Shown here: positions 1 through 6,390 of the stretch, piece by piece
Numbering within the stretch: the first letter of the stretch is position 1
Layout of the letters: every line of letters begins with the position of its first letter
DNA from: CAZXDS01 sp964639525
GTDB taxonomy: Bacteria > Bacteroidota > Ignavibacteria > Ignavibacteriales > Melioribacteraceae
NCBI GenBank assembly: GCA_964639525.1
Contig: CAZXDS010000089.1
Coordinates: 1 to 13,221, forward strand
Direction of reading: 5' to 3'
DNA: 13,221 nucleotides
Notes under the pieces: generated by a model
Seen by the model: the letters and a program-made list of their open reading frames with translations, nothing else
Told to the model about the DNA's origin: nothing
The model's database searches: none
Made by a program: the position numbers and the translations under genes

Positions 1-1419
1 AATTCTTCTTAATTTTTCATTTACGCCTTGCCCCATTTCAACTGCTGCCGTGCTTATTCCTATGCTTCCGTCTGTGTAAATATGTACAAGTGCACTTGCT
101 TGATTTAAAAAAGAACTTGTGAAAGATATTTCGAATGTAATCGGCATTATGGAAATACCTTTCTTAAATAATTTATTATTTGAATTATAATTATTAATAT
201 CATTAATAAGACTTGCGAAATCAAATATCTCTTCGGTCTTATTCCAACAATTTATTATTTGGCTGTTTTCATTTACTTGTCCGTAATAGAAAGTATCTTT
301 TTCCGTAAGTAAATTATTTTTCTGTAATTGGAAATAAGGAATACCTAATATTTTAGATGCTTTGTAAAGAGCAGCTTCCATTACAAACATTCCTTGCGGA
401 CCTCCGAAACCTCTGAATGCGGTGTTTGGAGGAAGATTGGTTTTGCAACTTATTCCTGTAGCTTTAACGTTTGGAATAAAATAAGAATTTGTTGCGTGGA
501 ATAAAGTCCTTTCCAAAACTGCAGTTGACAAATCAGCCGATGCACCTGCATTTTGATAAAATGTAACCTCGTATGCAAGAATTTTCCCTTCCTTACTTAA
601 TCCGATTTTATAATCGGATGAATAAGGATGACGTTTTCCTGTCATAAACAAATCTTCGTGTCGCGAAAGAATTAATTTAACAGGCTGATTTGTTTTAAAA
701 GCCGCCAATCCTGCCAATGCAGCCCAAACCGATGCTTGGTCTTCTTTACCGCCGAAACCTCCGCCAAGGCGCGAAACATCAACTTCCACGTTATTCATTG
801 AAAGGTCAAGAATATTTGCAGTAACCCGTTGAACAGCGGTAGGGCTTTGTGTTGAAGAAATTATTTTGATTTTATTTCCTTCCTGCGGTAAAGCAATTGC
901 ACCTTGTGTTTCCAAATACAAATGTTCTTGACCGCCGGATTCGACTTTCCCTTCAATAATAAAATCCGATTGCTCAAAACCTGCCGCTGTATTTCCGCTT
1001 TCAAATGTAACCGGCGGAACTATCAACGAATTATTTTCAAAGGCTTTTCGCGGAGCAGTTATTACGGGCAACTTCTCAAAATCAATTTTAATTAATCGTG
1101 ATGCTTCTTTTCCTGTATGTTTAGAGTCCGAAACAATTACTGCAACCGGTTGCCCAATAAAATCAACTTCGTTATCAGCAAGTAAAACTTCGTCCTGCAC
1201 AATATTTCCGATTTGGTTTTTGCCGGGAATATCTTTGGCAAGAATAATTTTTACAACTCCTTCATATTTTTCCGCTTCACTAATGTCGATACCTAAAATA
1301 TTTCCGTGTGCAATTGGTGAAGTAAAAACATAAGCATTCAGCGTTCCTTCGGGAACTGCAAAATCATCAACAAAAAGCGATTTGCCCTGCACGTGATTTA
1401 GCGTATCGTAATTTTTCAT
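1..1419 (-). CDS. xdhB: Xanthine dehydrogenase, molybdopterin-binding subunit (partial, C-terminus beyond the left edge)
   Basis: This is the large subunit of a two-subunit xanthine dehydrogenase, which hydroxylates hypoxanthine and xanthine at the Mo centre in the cytoplasm. The first 473 residues are visible of the roughly 770-800 usual for the family; the frame is open to base 1. Motifs seen: GGQEHLYLET, SSTQS with Q191, LGGGFGGKE with E226, VLERTLFH with R304, NTAFRGFGGPQG with R336 and F338, and MGQG near the edge. By spacing these match bovine Gln767, Glu802, Arg880, Arg912 and Phe914. Glu802 and Arg880 are the purine-specific pair that differs in aldehyde oxidases. The catalytic base (Glu1261 in bovine) lies outside the window. 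The start ATG overlaps the xdhA stop as ATGA, with a GGAG ribosome site 7 nt upstream, so translation is probably coupled. No xdhC (sulfuration chaperone) is visible; it may lie further downstream. Confidence 0.95.
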   Translation of the reverse strand, partial: MKNYDTLNHVQGKSLFVDDFAVPEGTLNAYVFTSPIAHGNILGIDISEAEKYEGVVKIILAKDIPGKNQIGNIVQDEVLLADNEVDFIGQPVAVIVSDSKHTGKEASRLIKIDFEKLPVITAPRKAFENNSLIVPPVTFESGNTAAGFEQSDFIIEGKVESGGQEHLYLETQGAIALPQEGNKIKIISSTQSPTAVQRVTANILDLSMNNVEVDVSRLGGGFGGKEDQASVWAALAGLAAFKTNQPVKLILSRHEDLFMTGKRHPYSSDYKIGLSKEGKILAYEVTFYQNAGASADLSTAVLERTLFHATNSYFIPNVKATGISCKTNLPPNTAFRGFGGPQGMFVMEAALYKASKILGIPYFQLQKNNLLTEKDTFYYGQVNENSQIINCWNKTEEIFDFASLINDINNYNSNNKLFKKGISIMPITFEISFTSSFLNQASALVHIYTDGSIGISTAAVEMGQGVNEKLRRI

Positions 1420-2837
1420 AATAAATCTCCAACGCTAATTTGATTAGGAAACAATTTAATGAAATGTGCTTTAATCAGTTGCTTCAGTAATAGTGATTTG
1501 TACTCTTTGCTTCCGCGAACATCACTAATCGGAGAAATTTCATCATCAATAATTGCAAGAGCAGAATTGATATTTTCAATATTTAAATATTTATTGCTTA
1601 AGTAATCCGAAGTTTTTGCCAAAAAGAGCGGAACAGGAGAAACACCACCGGCTGAAATTGAAACATTGTTTATTTTAAAATCATCTGACGATGAAAGAAA
1701 TATCGCCGTATTAACCGATGCAATATCAAGATATGTTCTTTTAGAAACTTTTTCAAAATTAAAATGTGAATTTGAATCCGGTTTATCAAAAATCACTTCT
1801 GCTATAATAGCATTTTCCGGAATATTAAGTTGTTTGTAGTCTTTGTAAAAATTCCTAAGATTTATTGTAAATGTTTTTTCGTCAATAGTATAAATAATTT
1901 CTGCATTTAGAGCTAATAAAATAATTGAAATATCTGCAATCGGCGAAGCGTTCACAAGGTTTCCGGCGATAGTAGCACTGTTACGAATAGGAAGCGATGC
2001 AATCAAATTCATTTGTTTGCCAAAGTCAGGGAAATATTTGTTCAGTATTTCAGACTTTTTCAAATCTTCAAAAGTTGTTCCTGCCAAAATGTGAACTGAA
2101 TTGTTCTCTTCAAATATTCCGCTTTTAACTTTCTGTGAGGCAAGAAAAATATTTTTATCTTGTAAGTATTCTTCTTTTTGAACAAGTAAGTCGGTTCCGC
2201 CTCCAATAATTATATCAGTATTCGTATTTAATGATTTTAATTTTGATAAATTAAGTTCGAATAATTGCTGTTTAATACCAAGAAAATAATCGGGTATAAT
2301 ATTTTTATTTACAAGCTGCTGAGGATCATTAGAAAAATCATTTTGTTTAAGTTTTGAAAGAGTCGAATTTAATGCTCGTAAAATTGATGCGTAACCTGTG
2401 CATCTGCAAATATTTCCGGCAATAGCATTTTTAGCTTCGTCAAAAATGAGCTCTTCAGTATTCAGCAAATAACCCGTAAACGAATTAATAAATCCCGGTG
2501 TACAATATCCGCATTGCGAAGCACTATTTTCAACAAATTCATTTTGTACAAAATTTAAATTATTATTATTATTATTTAAACCTTCAATAGTTACAATGTG
2601 TTTGCCTTCTGCATTACCCAAAGGGTAAATGCAAGAATTAACCGAATGGTATTTTAATTCACCATCAATTAATTCACCGAGTAAAACAGTGCAGGCTCCG
2701 CAGTCTCCTTCGCGGCAAACTTCTTTGGTGCCGTGAAGGTGTCGGTCATTTCTAATAAAATCAAGTAATGATGATTGAGGTTTCAGATTTGTTGAAACAG
2801 TTTGATTATTTAAAATAAATTTTATAATAGTTTCCAT
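1416..2837 (-). CDS. xdhA: Xanthine dehydrogenase, 2Fe-2S and FAD subunit
   Basis: This is the small subunit of the two-subunit enzyme; it carries electrons from the Mo centre through two 2Fe-2S clusters to FAD and on to NAD+. Read from the ATG at 2837 it has 473 residues, close to Rhodobacter capsulatus XdhA. The plant-type ferredoxin domain has C41, C46, C49 and C69. The second, helical cluster domain has C109 and C112 (CGYCTPGF) and C144 and C146 (CRCTGY). All eight cluster ligands are therefore present. The FAD domain follows, with GGGTDLLVQ (212-220) and an IRNSATIAGN...ASPIAD stretch (284-302), then the CO-dehydrogenase-flavoprotein C-terminal domain (about 350-465). A GTG at 2867 would add ten residues, but the family normally starts at the METIIKFILN strand, so 2837 is preferred. 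There is no clear ribosome site. Six consecutive AAT codons give an Asn run between the two Fe-S domains. The gene lies 60 nt downstream of the HDOD gene and overlaps xdhB by 4 nt. Confidence 0.95.
   Translation of the reverse strand: METIIKFILNNQTVSTNLKPQSSLLDFIRNDRHLHGTKEVCREGDCGACTVLLGELIDGELKYHSVNSCIYPLGNAEGKHIVTIEGLNNNNNNLNFVQNEFVENSASQCGYCTPGFINSFTGYLLNTEELIFDEAKNAIAGNICRCTGYASILRALNSTLSKLKQNDFSNDPQQLVNKNIIPDYFLGIKQQLFELNLSKLKSLNTNTDIIIGGGTDLLVQKEEYLQDKNIFLASQKVKSGIFEENNSVHILAGTTFEDLKKSEILNKYFPDFGKQMNLIASLPIRNSATIAGNLVNASPIADISIILLALNAEIIYTIDEKTFTINLRNFYKDYKQLNIPENAIIAEVIFDKPDSNSHFNFEKVSKRTYLDIASVNTAIFLSSSDDFKINNVSISAGGVSPVPLFLAKTSDYLSNKYLNIENINSALAIIDDEISPISDVRGSKEYKSLLLKQLIKAHFIKLFPNQISVGDLL
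2559..2576. repeat. ATT/AAT trinucleotide microsatellite (6 units) inside xdhA
   Basis: Six perfect ATT units on the plus strand encode six Asn residues (88-93 of XdhA). They sit in the linker between the plant-type and the helical 2Fe-2S domains. Gain or loss of units would keep the frame and only change linker length. Confidence 0.85.
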
Positions 2838-2843
2838 AGATAT

Positions 2844-2872
2844 AAAAAGCCCGCAAATAGAATTCACAGGCT
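2844..2872 (-). terminator. Terminator-like hairpin between the HDOD gene and xdhA
   Basis: On the minus strand AGCCTGT pairs with GCGGGCT (7 bp, two of them G-U) across an 11-nt loop, followed at once by TTTTTATAT. The T-run ends a few bases before the xdhA ATG at 2837. It could end HDOD transcripts or act as an attenuator or translational hairpin in the xdh leader. The stem is short and has two wobble pairs, so the efficiency is uncertain. Confidence 0.4.
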
Positions 2873-2897
2873 ACAAAAATGATAGTAAATATTTTAC

Positions 2898-3770
2898 TTA
2901 AAACAGTTTAGAGTTTGTTTCTTCCTCAAATAGAGATTTGTAGCTGGATATAAATTCTTCCAATTTATCCACCGTGCCAAATTCAAGAGTATCAAGAATA
3001 TGCTCGTCTAATTGAAGTCCATTGTCCCAATAAAAACTTCCGATATTAAAATGCTGAGTCATGTAATCAGCAAGATGAACAATCGATGCTAATTTCTTAT
3101 CGGAATTAGCATGGTGCGGTACATGGTGGTGTTCAATAGAATCGCAAATTGTTTCAGGGAGATTCCATTTGTTACTCAAAAAACTACCGATTTCGGCGTG
3201 AGTGTATCCAAGACGTTCAATTTCAGCTTGAGCAAAAGGAATATTGTTATTGCTATTTGATTCAGCAATTTCAATAAAGCTTGAGTGAAAATATTTATGA
3301 ATTACCGGAATGCCGAGATCGTGCAGCAAGCCAATAATGAATGCTTTTCCAGGATTATCGTATCTTAATTCTTCCGCTATACGTTTTGCAGCATTTGCTG
3401 TAATAAAAGAATGCAGCCAAAAAACTTTTTGGTCAAGATTTTTATCCGTTTTATTCTTAAATGATTCCATCAAAGAAAGTGCCAATATAATATTTTTTAT
3501 TTCAGTAAAACCGATTACTAAAATTGCAAAATCAATTGTAGAAACTTTTCTTCTTAAACCATATAGTGGTGAATTTGATATCGATAATATTTTAGTTGCT
3601 ATTCCCTGATCTTTGCTAATAATTTTAGATAGTGTTTGACTGTTAGTATTAGGATCATCCAAAAGTTTAGCAACCTCCATCATAGCACCTGACATTGCAG
3701 GAAGATTATATACGTTTGATAAAATAAGTTTCGTTTTTTGCTGTAGTGCTTTTAATTGCTCAGGATCCAT
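2898..3770 (-). CDS. HDOD domain signalling protein
   Basis: A 290-residue single-domain protein of the HDOD family (HD-related output domain, PF08668 type), usually found as a signal-transduction output or regulatory module. The HDOD core runs from about residue 15 to 215. It includes the diagnostic LLDDP...ISKDQGIATKIL segment (37-62) and NSPLYGLRRKVSTIDFAI (66-83). A GLLHDLG motif gives H150-D151. Further H120, H191, the HHH at 214-216 and D234 sit where HD enzymes hold metal ligands, so residual metal binding is conceivable, although most HDOD proteins are thought to be non-catalytic. There is no receiver, GAF or DNA-binding domain and no signal peptide. The ATG at 3770 is chosen because AGGAG lies 8 nt upstream; a GTG at 3779 overlaps that site. 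It precedes xdhAB on the same strand and is divergent from the HAD gene across about 130 bp. A link to purine catabolism is only suggested by position. Confidence 0.9.
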   Translation of the reverse strand: MDPEQLKALQQKTKLILSNVYNLPAMSGAMMEVAKLLDDPNTNSQTLSKIISKDQGIATKILSISNSPLYGLRRKVSTIDFAILVIGFTEIKNIILALSLMESFKNKTDKNLDQKVFWLHSFITANAAKRIAEELRYDNPGKAFIIGLLHDLGIPVIHKYFHSSFIEIAESNSNNNIPFAQAEIERLGYTHAEIGSFLSNKWNLPETICDSIEHHHVPHHANSDKKLASIVHLADYMTQHFNIGSFYWDNGLQLDEHILDTLEFGTVDKLEEFISSYKSLFEEETNSKLF

Positions 3771-3778
3771 ATCGTTCA

Positions 3779-3783
3779 CTCCT
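3779..3783 (-). promoter_or_regulatory. Ribosome binding site AGGAG that sets the HDOD start
   Basis: AGGAG on the minus strand ends 8 nt before the ATG at 3770. The alternative GTG at 3779 begins inside this site, so it cannot use it. This also shows that Shine-Dalgarno initiation operates in this organism. Confidence 0.65.
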
Positions 3784-3901
3784 ACATAATTTAGTAATAA
3801 TTCATTACAAAATACTGAATACCGTAATATAACATTCTACCGAAGATTTATAAAATTATTTTTTATAACTTTAGGAATATATAAATAGTTAGTGAGTTAA
3901 A

Positions 3902-4591
3902 ATGTCTAAGTATAAGGTCCTGATTTTTGATGCAGACGGGACACTTTTTGATTTTGAAAAAAGTGAAATGATTGCTCTTCAAAAATCTTTTGAAAATCTT
4001 AATTTAATTTTTGATAAAAGTATTCATCTGAGTATATATAAAAATATTAATGCTGAAATTTGGGCTGAATTTGAGGAAGGGAAAATATCCTCCACAAATC
4101 TTAAACAGGAACGATTTAAAAGATATATAAACCATTTCAAATTTAAAGTTGCTCCGTTGTTATTTAGTGAAATTTATTTAAAGTATCTATCAGAAGCTGC
4201 ATTTCTATTAAATGGTGCGGAAGAATTATTGTTAAAGCTTCGCTTTGGAATGTTTAAAATGGTGTTATTAACAAATGGATTAACTAATGTTCAAGAGAAC
4301 CGATTTAAAATATCAAATATGAAAAAATACTTTATTGAAATTATTATTTCAGAAAATGTAGGACTTAAAAAACCACAAAAAGAGATATTTGAATTGGCAA
4401 TGGAGAGAATACAACACAATACTAAGAATGATGTACTAATGATTGGTGATAATTTAAGTTCTGATATTCTCGGCGGTATTAATTTCGGCATTGATACTTG
4501 CTGGTATAATCCGCTTAATCAAAAAAGTAAAGATGGGATTATCCCGACTTATCAAGTATCCACATTTGAAGAAATTCAAAAAATAGTATAG
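3902..4591 (+). CDS. HAD-superfamily phosphatase, YjjG/YfnB-type (probable nucleotidase)
   Basis: A 229-residue cytoplasmic HAD subfamily IA hydrolase. Motif I is DADGTLFDF, with nucleophile D10 and acid/base D12. Motif II is LLTNG (T124, N125). Motif III is GLKKP (K157). Motif IV is IGDNLSSD (D183, D188). The helical cap lies at about 18-100. The DADGTLFDFE start and the GLKKPQKEIF and GGINFGIDTCWYNP segments resemble the YjjG/YfnB group. In Escherichia coli YjjG is a pyrimidine 5'-nucleotidase, thought to clear non-canonical nucleotides. All catalytic residues are present, so an active phosphatase is expected; the exact substrate is inferred from family resemblance. It is transcribed away from the HDOD gene. 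The ~120-bp gap between them must hold both promoters, but I could not place one convincingly. Only a weak GTGAG precedes the ATG. Confidence 0.88.
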   Translation: MSKYKVLIFDADGTLFDFEKSEMIALQKSFENLNLIFDKSIHLSIYKNINAEIWAEFEEGKISSTNLKQERFKRYINHFKFKVAPLLFSEIYLKYLSEAAFLLNGAEELLLKLRFGMFKMVLLTNGLTNVQENRFKISNMKKYFIEIIISENVGLKKPQKEIFELAMERIQHNTKNDVLMIGDNLSSDILGGINFGIDTCWYNPLNQKSKDGIIPTYQVSTFEEIQKIV

Positions 4592-4699
4592 TAATTATTT
4601 CCTAAATGTTTTCACTGTTTGTTTGATTGACAAAAATGGAGGTGGTGCTGTTTATTTCCGATAACAAAAGGGTATTTACATCTTGGTAAATTATTTATC

Positions 4700-4729
4700 T
4701 TTACATATTTTTCAATTGATAACTATAAT
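4700..4729 (+). promoter_or_regulatory. Sigma70-like promoter of the glutamate dehydrogenase gene
   Basis: TTTACA (4700-4705; 5 of 6 to consensus) and a perfect TATAAT (4724-4729) are separated by 18 nt. Transcription would start near 4736, giving a leader of about 23 nt before the ATG at 4759. An upstream in-frame ATG at 4732 would then lie before the transcript start. Confidence 0.6.
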
Positions 4730-4749
4730 AAATGTTCGATTTAAAATAC

Positions 4750-4753
4750 GAGG
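4750..4753 (+). promoter_or_regulatory. Ribosome binding site GAGG that sets the gdh start
   Basis: GAGG lies 5 nt before the ATG at 4759 and inside the reading frame of the ATG at 4732. Together with the promoter position it argues for the shorter 428-residue protein. Confidence 0.55.
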
Positions 4754-4758
4754 TATTT

Positions 4759-6045
4759 ATGGAAAACAAAGAATTTAATCCTTTTGAGATGGCTCAATCT
4801 CAATTTGATAAAATTGCCGATTTATTAAATCTTGAATCCGGTTTAAGAGCAATATTGAGGGTTCCTTTAAGAGAATTTCACTTTTCTATTCCTGTTAAAA
4901 TGGATGACGGTTCGGTTAAAGTATTTCCTGGATTTAGGATTCAGCATAATGATGCACGCGGTCCTGCGAAGGGCGGTATTCGTTTTCATCCACAGGAAAC
5001 AGTTGATACAGTTAGAGCATTATCAATGTGGATGAGTTGGAAATGTGCAGTAGTGGATATTCCACTCGGCGGTGCTAAAGGCGGTGTAATTTGTGACCCG
5101 CATAACTTAAGCATGAAAGAACAAGAACAAATAGCTCGCGGTTGGGTAAGACAAATGGCAAAAAATGTTGGTCCGGTTGTTGACGTTCCGGCACCGGATG
5201 TTATGACTAATGCACAGCACATGTTATGGATGCTTGATGAGTTTGAAGTAATTCACGGTGGGAAATATCCCGGGTTTATTACCGGAAAACCAGTTGGTTC
5301 AGGAGGATCACTCGGTAGAACAGAAGCAACCGGTTTTGGCGTGATTTTTACTTTAAGAGAAGCACTTAAAGAAAAAGGTGTTGCTCCAAGTGAAACTACT
5401 GCGTCCGTTCAAGGTTTTGGAAACGTTGCACATTATGCTATTAAAAAATATACTGAACTTGGTGGAAAAGTAATTTCCGTTGCTTGTTGGGACCAAAATG
5501 ATCAAACAACATACACGTATCGAAAAACAACCGGAATAGATTTAGATGAACTTTTAAGTATCACGGATCGTTTTGGAGGAATTGATAAAACAAAAGCCGG
5601 TGAAAAAGGATATGAGGTTCTTGACGGAAATGAATGGATTAAACAAGATGTTGATATTCTGATTCCTGCGGCAATTGAAAATCAAATAAGAGATAATACT
5701 GTAAATGATATTTCAGACAGAGTGAAATTTATTGCTGAAGGAGCAAATGGACCTACAACACCTGATGCCGATAAGGTACTTCAGGAAAAAGGAATTTTTG
5801 TAATTCCTGATTTCCTTGCAAATGCCGGCGGTGTAACCTGCAGTTATTTTGAACAAGTTCAAAATAACATGAATTATTATTGGACTAAAGATGAAGTATT
5901 GGAAAAATTAGACCAGAAAATGACTGCTGCTTATAAAGCGGTTAGTGATTTAGCTTCAAAAAATAATATTTATATGCGCGATGCTGCTTTTGTTATTGCC
6001 ATTCAACGTGTTGCCCAAGCCACTAAAGACAGAGGCTGGGTGTAG
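4759..6045 (+). CDS. gdhA: Glutamate dehydrogenase (Glu/Leu/Phe/Val dehydrogenase family)
   Basis: It interconverts glutamate and 2-oxoglutarate plus ammonia, in the cytoplasm and probably as a hexamer; at 428 residues it fits the approximately 50-kDa class. Substrate residues align with Clostridium symbiosum GDH by constant spacing: K71 (PAKGGIRF, Lys89), K95 (Lys113), catalytic K107 (GGAKGG, Lys125) and D147 (DVPAPD, Asp165). The Rossmann domain starts at about 190, with VQGFGNVAHYA at 217-227. The strand expected to end in a coenzyme-selecting acidic residue reads VISVACWDQND, which leaves NAD versus NADP preference unclear. ANAGGVTCSYFE occurs towards the C-terminus. Its own promoter upstream and a strong terminator downstream suggest a single-gene transcript. 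Codon use and similarity look ordinary. Leucine or phenylalanine dehydrogenase is less likely given the length and these motifs. Confidence 0.95.
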   Translation: MENKEFNPFEMAQSQFDKIADLLNLESGLRAILRVPLREFHFSIPVKMDDGSVKVFPGFRIQHNDARGPAKGGIRFHPQETVDTVRALSMWMSWKCAVVDIPLGGAKGGVICDPHNLSMKEQEQIARGWVRQMAKNVGPVVDVPAPDVMTNAQHMLWMLDEFEVIHGGKYPGFITGKPVGSGGSLGRTEATGFGVIFTLREALKEKGVAPSETTASVQGFGNVAHYAIKKYTELGGKVISVACWDQNDQTTYTYRKTTGIDLDELLSITDRFGGIDKTKAGEKGYEVLDGNEWIKQDVDILIPAAIENQIRDNTVNDISDRVKFIAEGANGPTTPDADKVLQEKGIFVIPDFLANAGGVTCSYFEQVQNNMNYYWTKDEVLEKLDQKMTAAYKAVSDLASKNNIYMRDAAFVIAIQRVAQATKDRGWV

Positions 6046-6065
6046 TATTTATCACTTTCTATTTT

Positions 6066-6104
6066 AAAAGGGGTTCTTATTTGTTTAAGAATTCCTTTTT
6101 TCTT
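6066..6104 (+). terminator. Intrinsic terminator of the glutamate dehydrogenase gene
   Basis: AAAAGGGGTTCTTA (6066-6079) pairs with TAAGAATTCCTTTT (6086-6099) over a TTTGTT loop. That makes a 14-bp stem with two G-U pairs, continuous with a T-run. It begins about 20 nt after the gdh stop. Confidence 0.85.
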
Positions 6105-6143
6105 ATAATTTTAATTATAGTTCTAACATTTCAATCAAAACAA

Positions 6144-6289
6144 TTCAGCAATTCGGGGTCAAAATTAAGATTACAAAAAACAACACGTTAAGAGTATATA
6201 AAAAAATATTATTCCGATTAAATTTGACATATTTCTGTAACACAGATTACTAATCTGTGTTACAGAAATTTTGACTCTGAATCGCTGAA
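6144..6289. repeat. Nested inverted-repeat element (possible MITE or REP-like remnant)
   Basis: This non-coding stretch makes up much of the 345-bp gap between gdh and the next gene. Outer arms at 6144-6166 and 6267-6289 are 23 nt long and match inversely at 20 of 23 positions (TTCAGCRATTCRGRGTCAAA type). The inner palindrome at 6231-6269 is listed separately. No transposase or open frame lies inside. The 146-nt size and inverted ends fit a small non-autonomous mobile element. The family is not recognised, and the rest of the gap shows no gene. Confidence 0.6.
6231..6269. repeat. 39-nt palindrome, 19-bp perfect arms around one base
   Basis: ATTTCTGTAACACAGATTA (6231-6249) is followed by C and then its exact reverse complement (6251-6269). 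It resembles the CACAGATTACTAATCTGTG style of REP palindromes often scattered through Bacteroidota-like genomes. Copies of TTTGAC flank it at 6223-6228 and 6270-6275. There is no T-run on either side, so it is not a terminator. Confidence 0.85.
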
Positions 6290-6390
6290 ACAATTCCAAA
6301 TAAACGACAATTTATTTAACTTTGGAATATACCGTGTAAAGATTTCAAAATAATTCTCGATAATTTATTAATTCAATTAAGGGATATTAA

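Noticed and set aside
2838..2867. GTG at 2867 as the xdhA start
   Set aside because: It lies inside the terminator-like hairpin, has no ribosome site, and adds ten residues before the point where the family normally starts.
4636..4689. A 17-codon open frame (MEVVLFISDNK...) between the HAD gene and gdh
   Set aside because: Too short, with no ribosome site before its ATG and no recognisable leader-peptide feature.
4732..4758. ATG at 4732 as the glutamate dehydrogenase start
   Set aside because: The predicted transcript starts near 4736, and GAGG sits correctly for the ATG at 4759.
6317..6324. TAACTTTG, a match to the Bacteroidota -7 promoter element, before the PPDK_N gene
   Set aside because: No TTG-type -33 element lies at the right distance, and an eight-base pattern with two free positions is frequent in AT-rich DNA.
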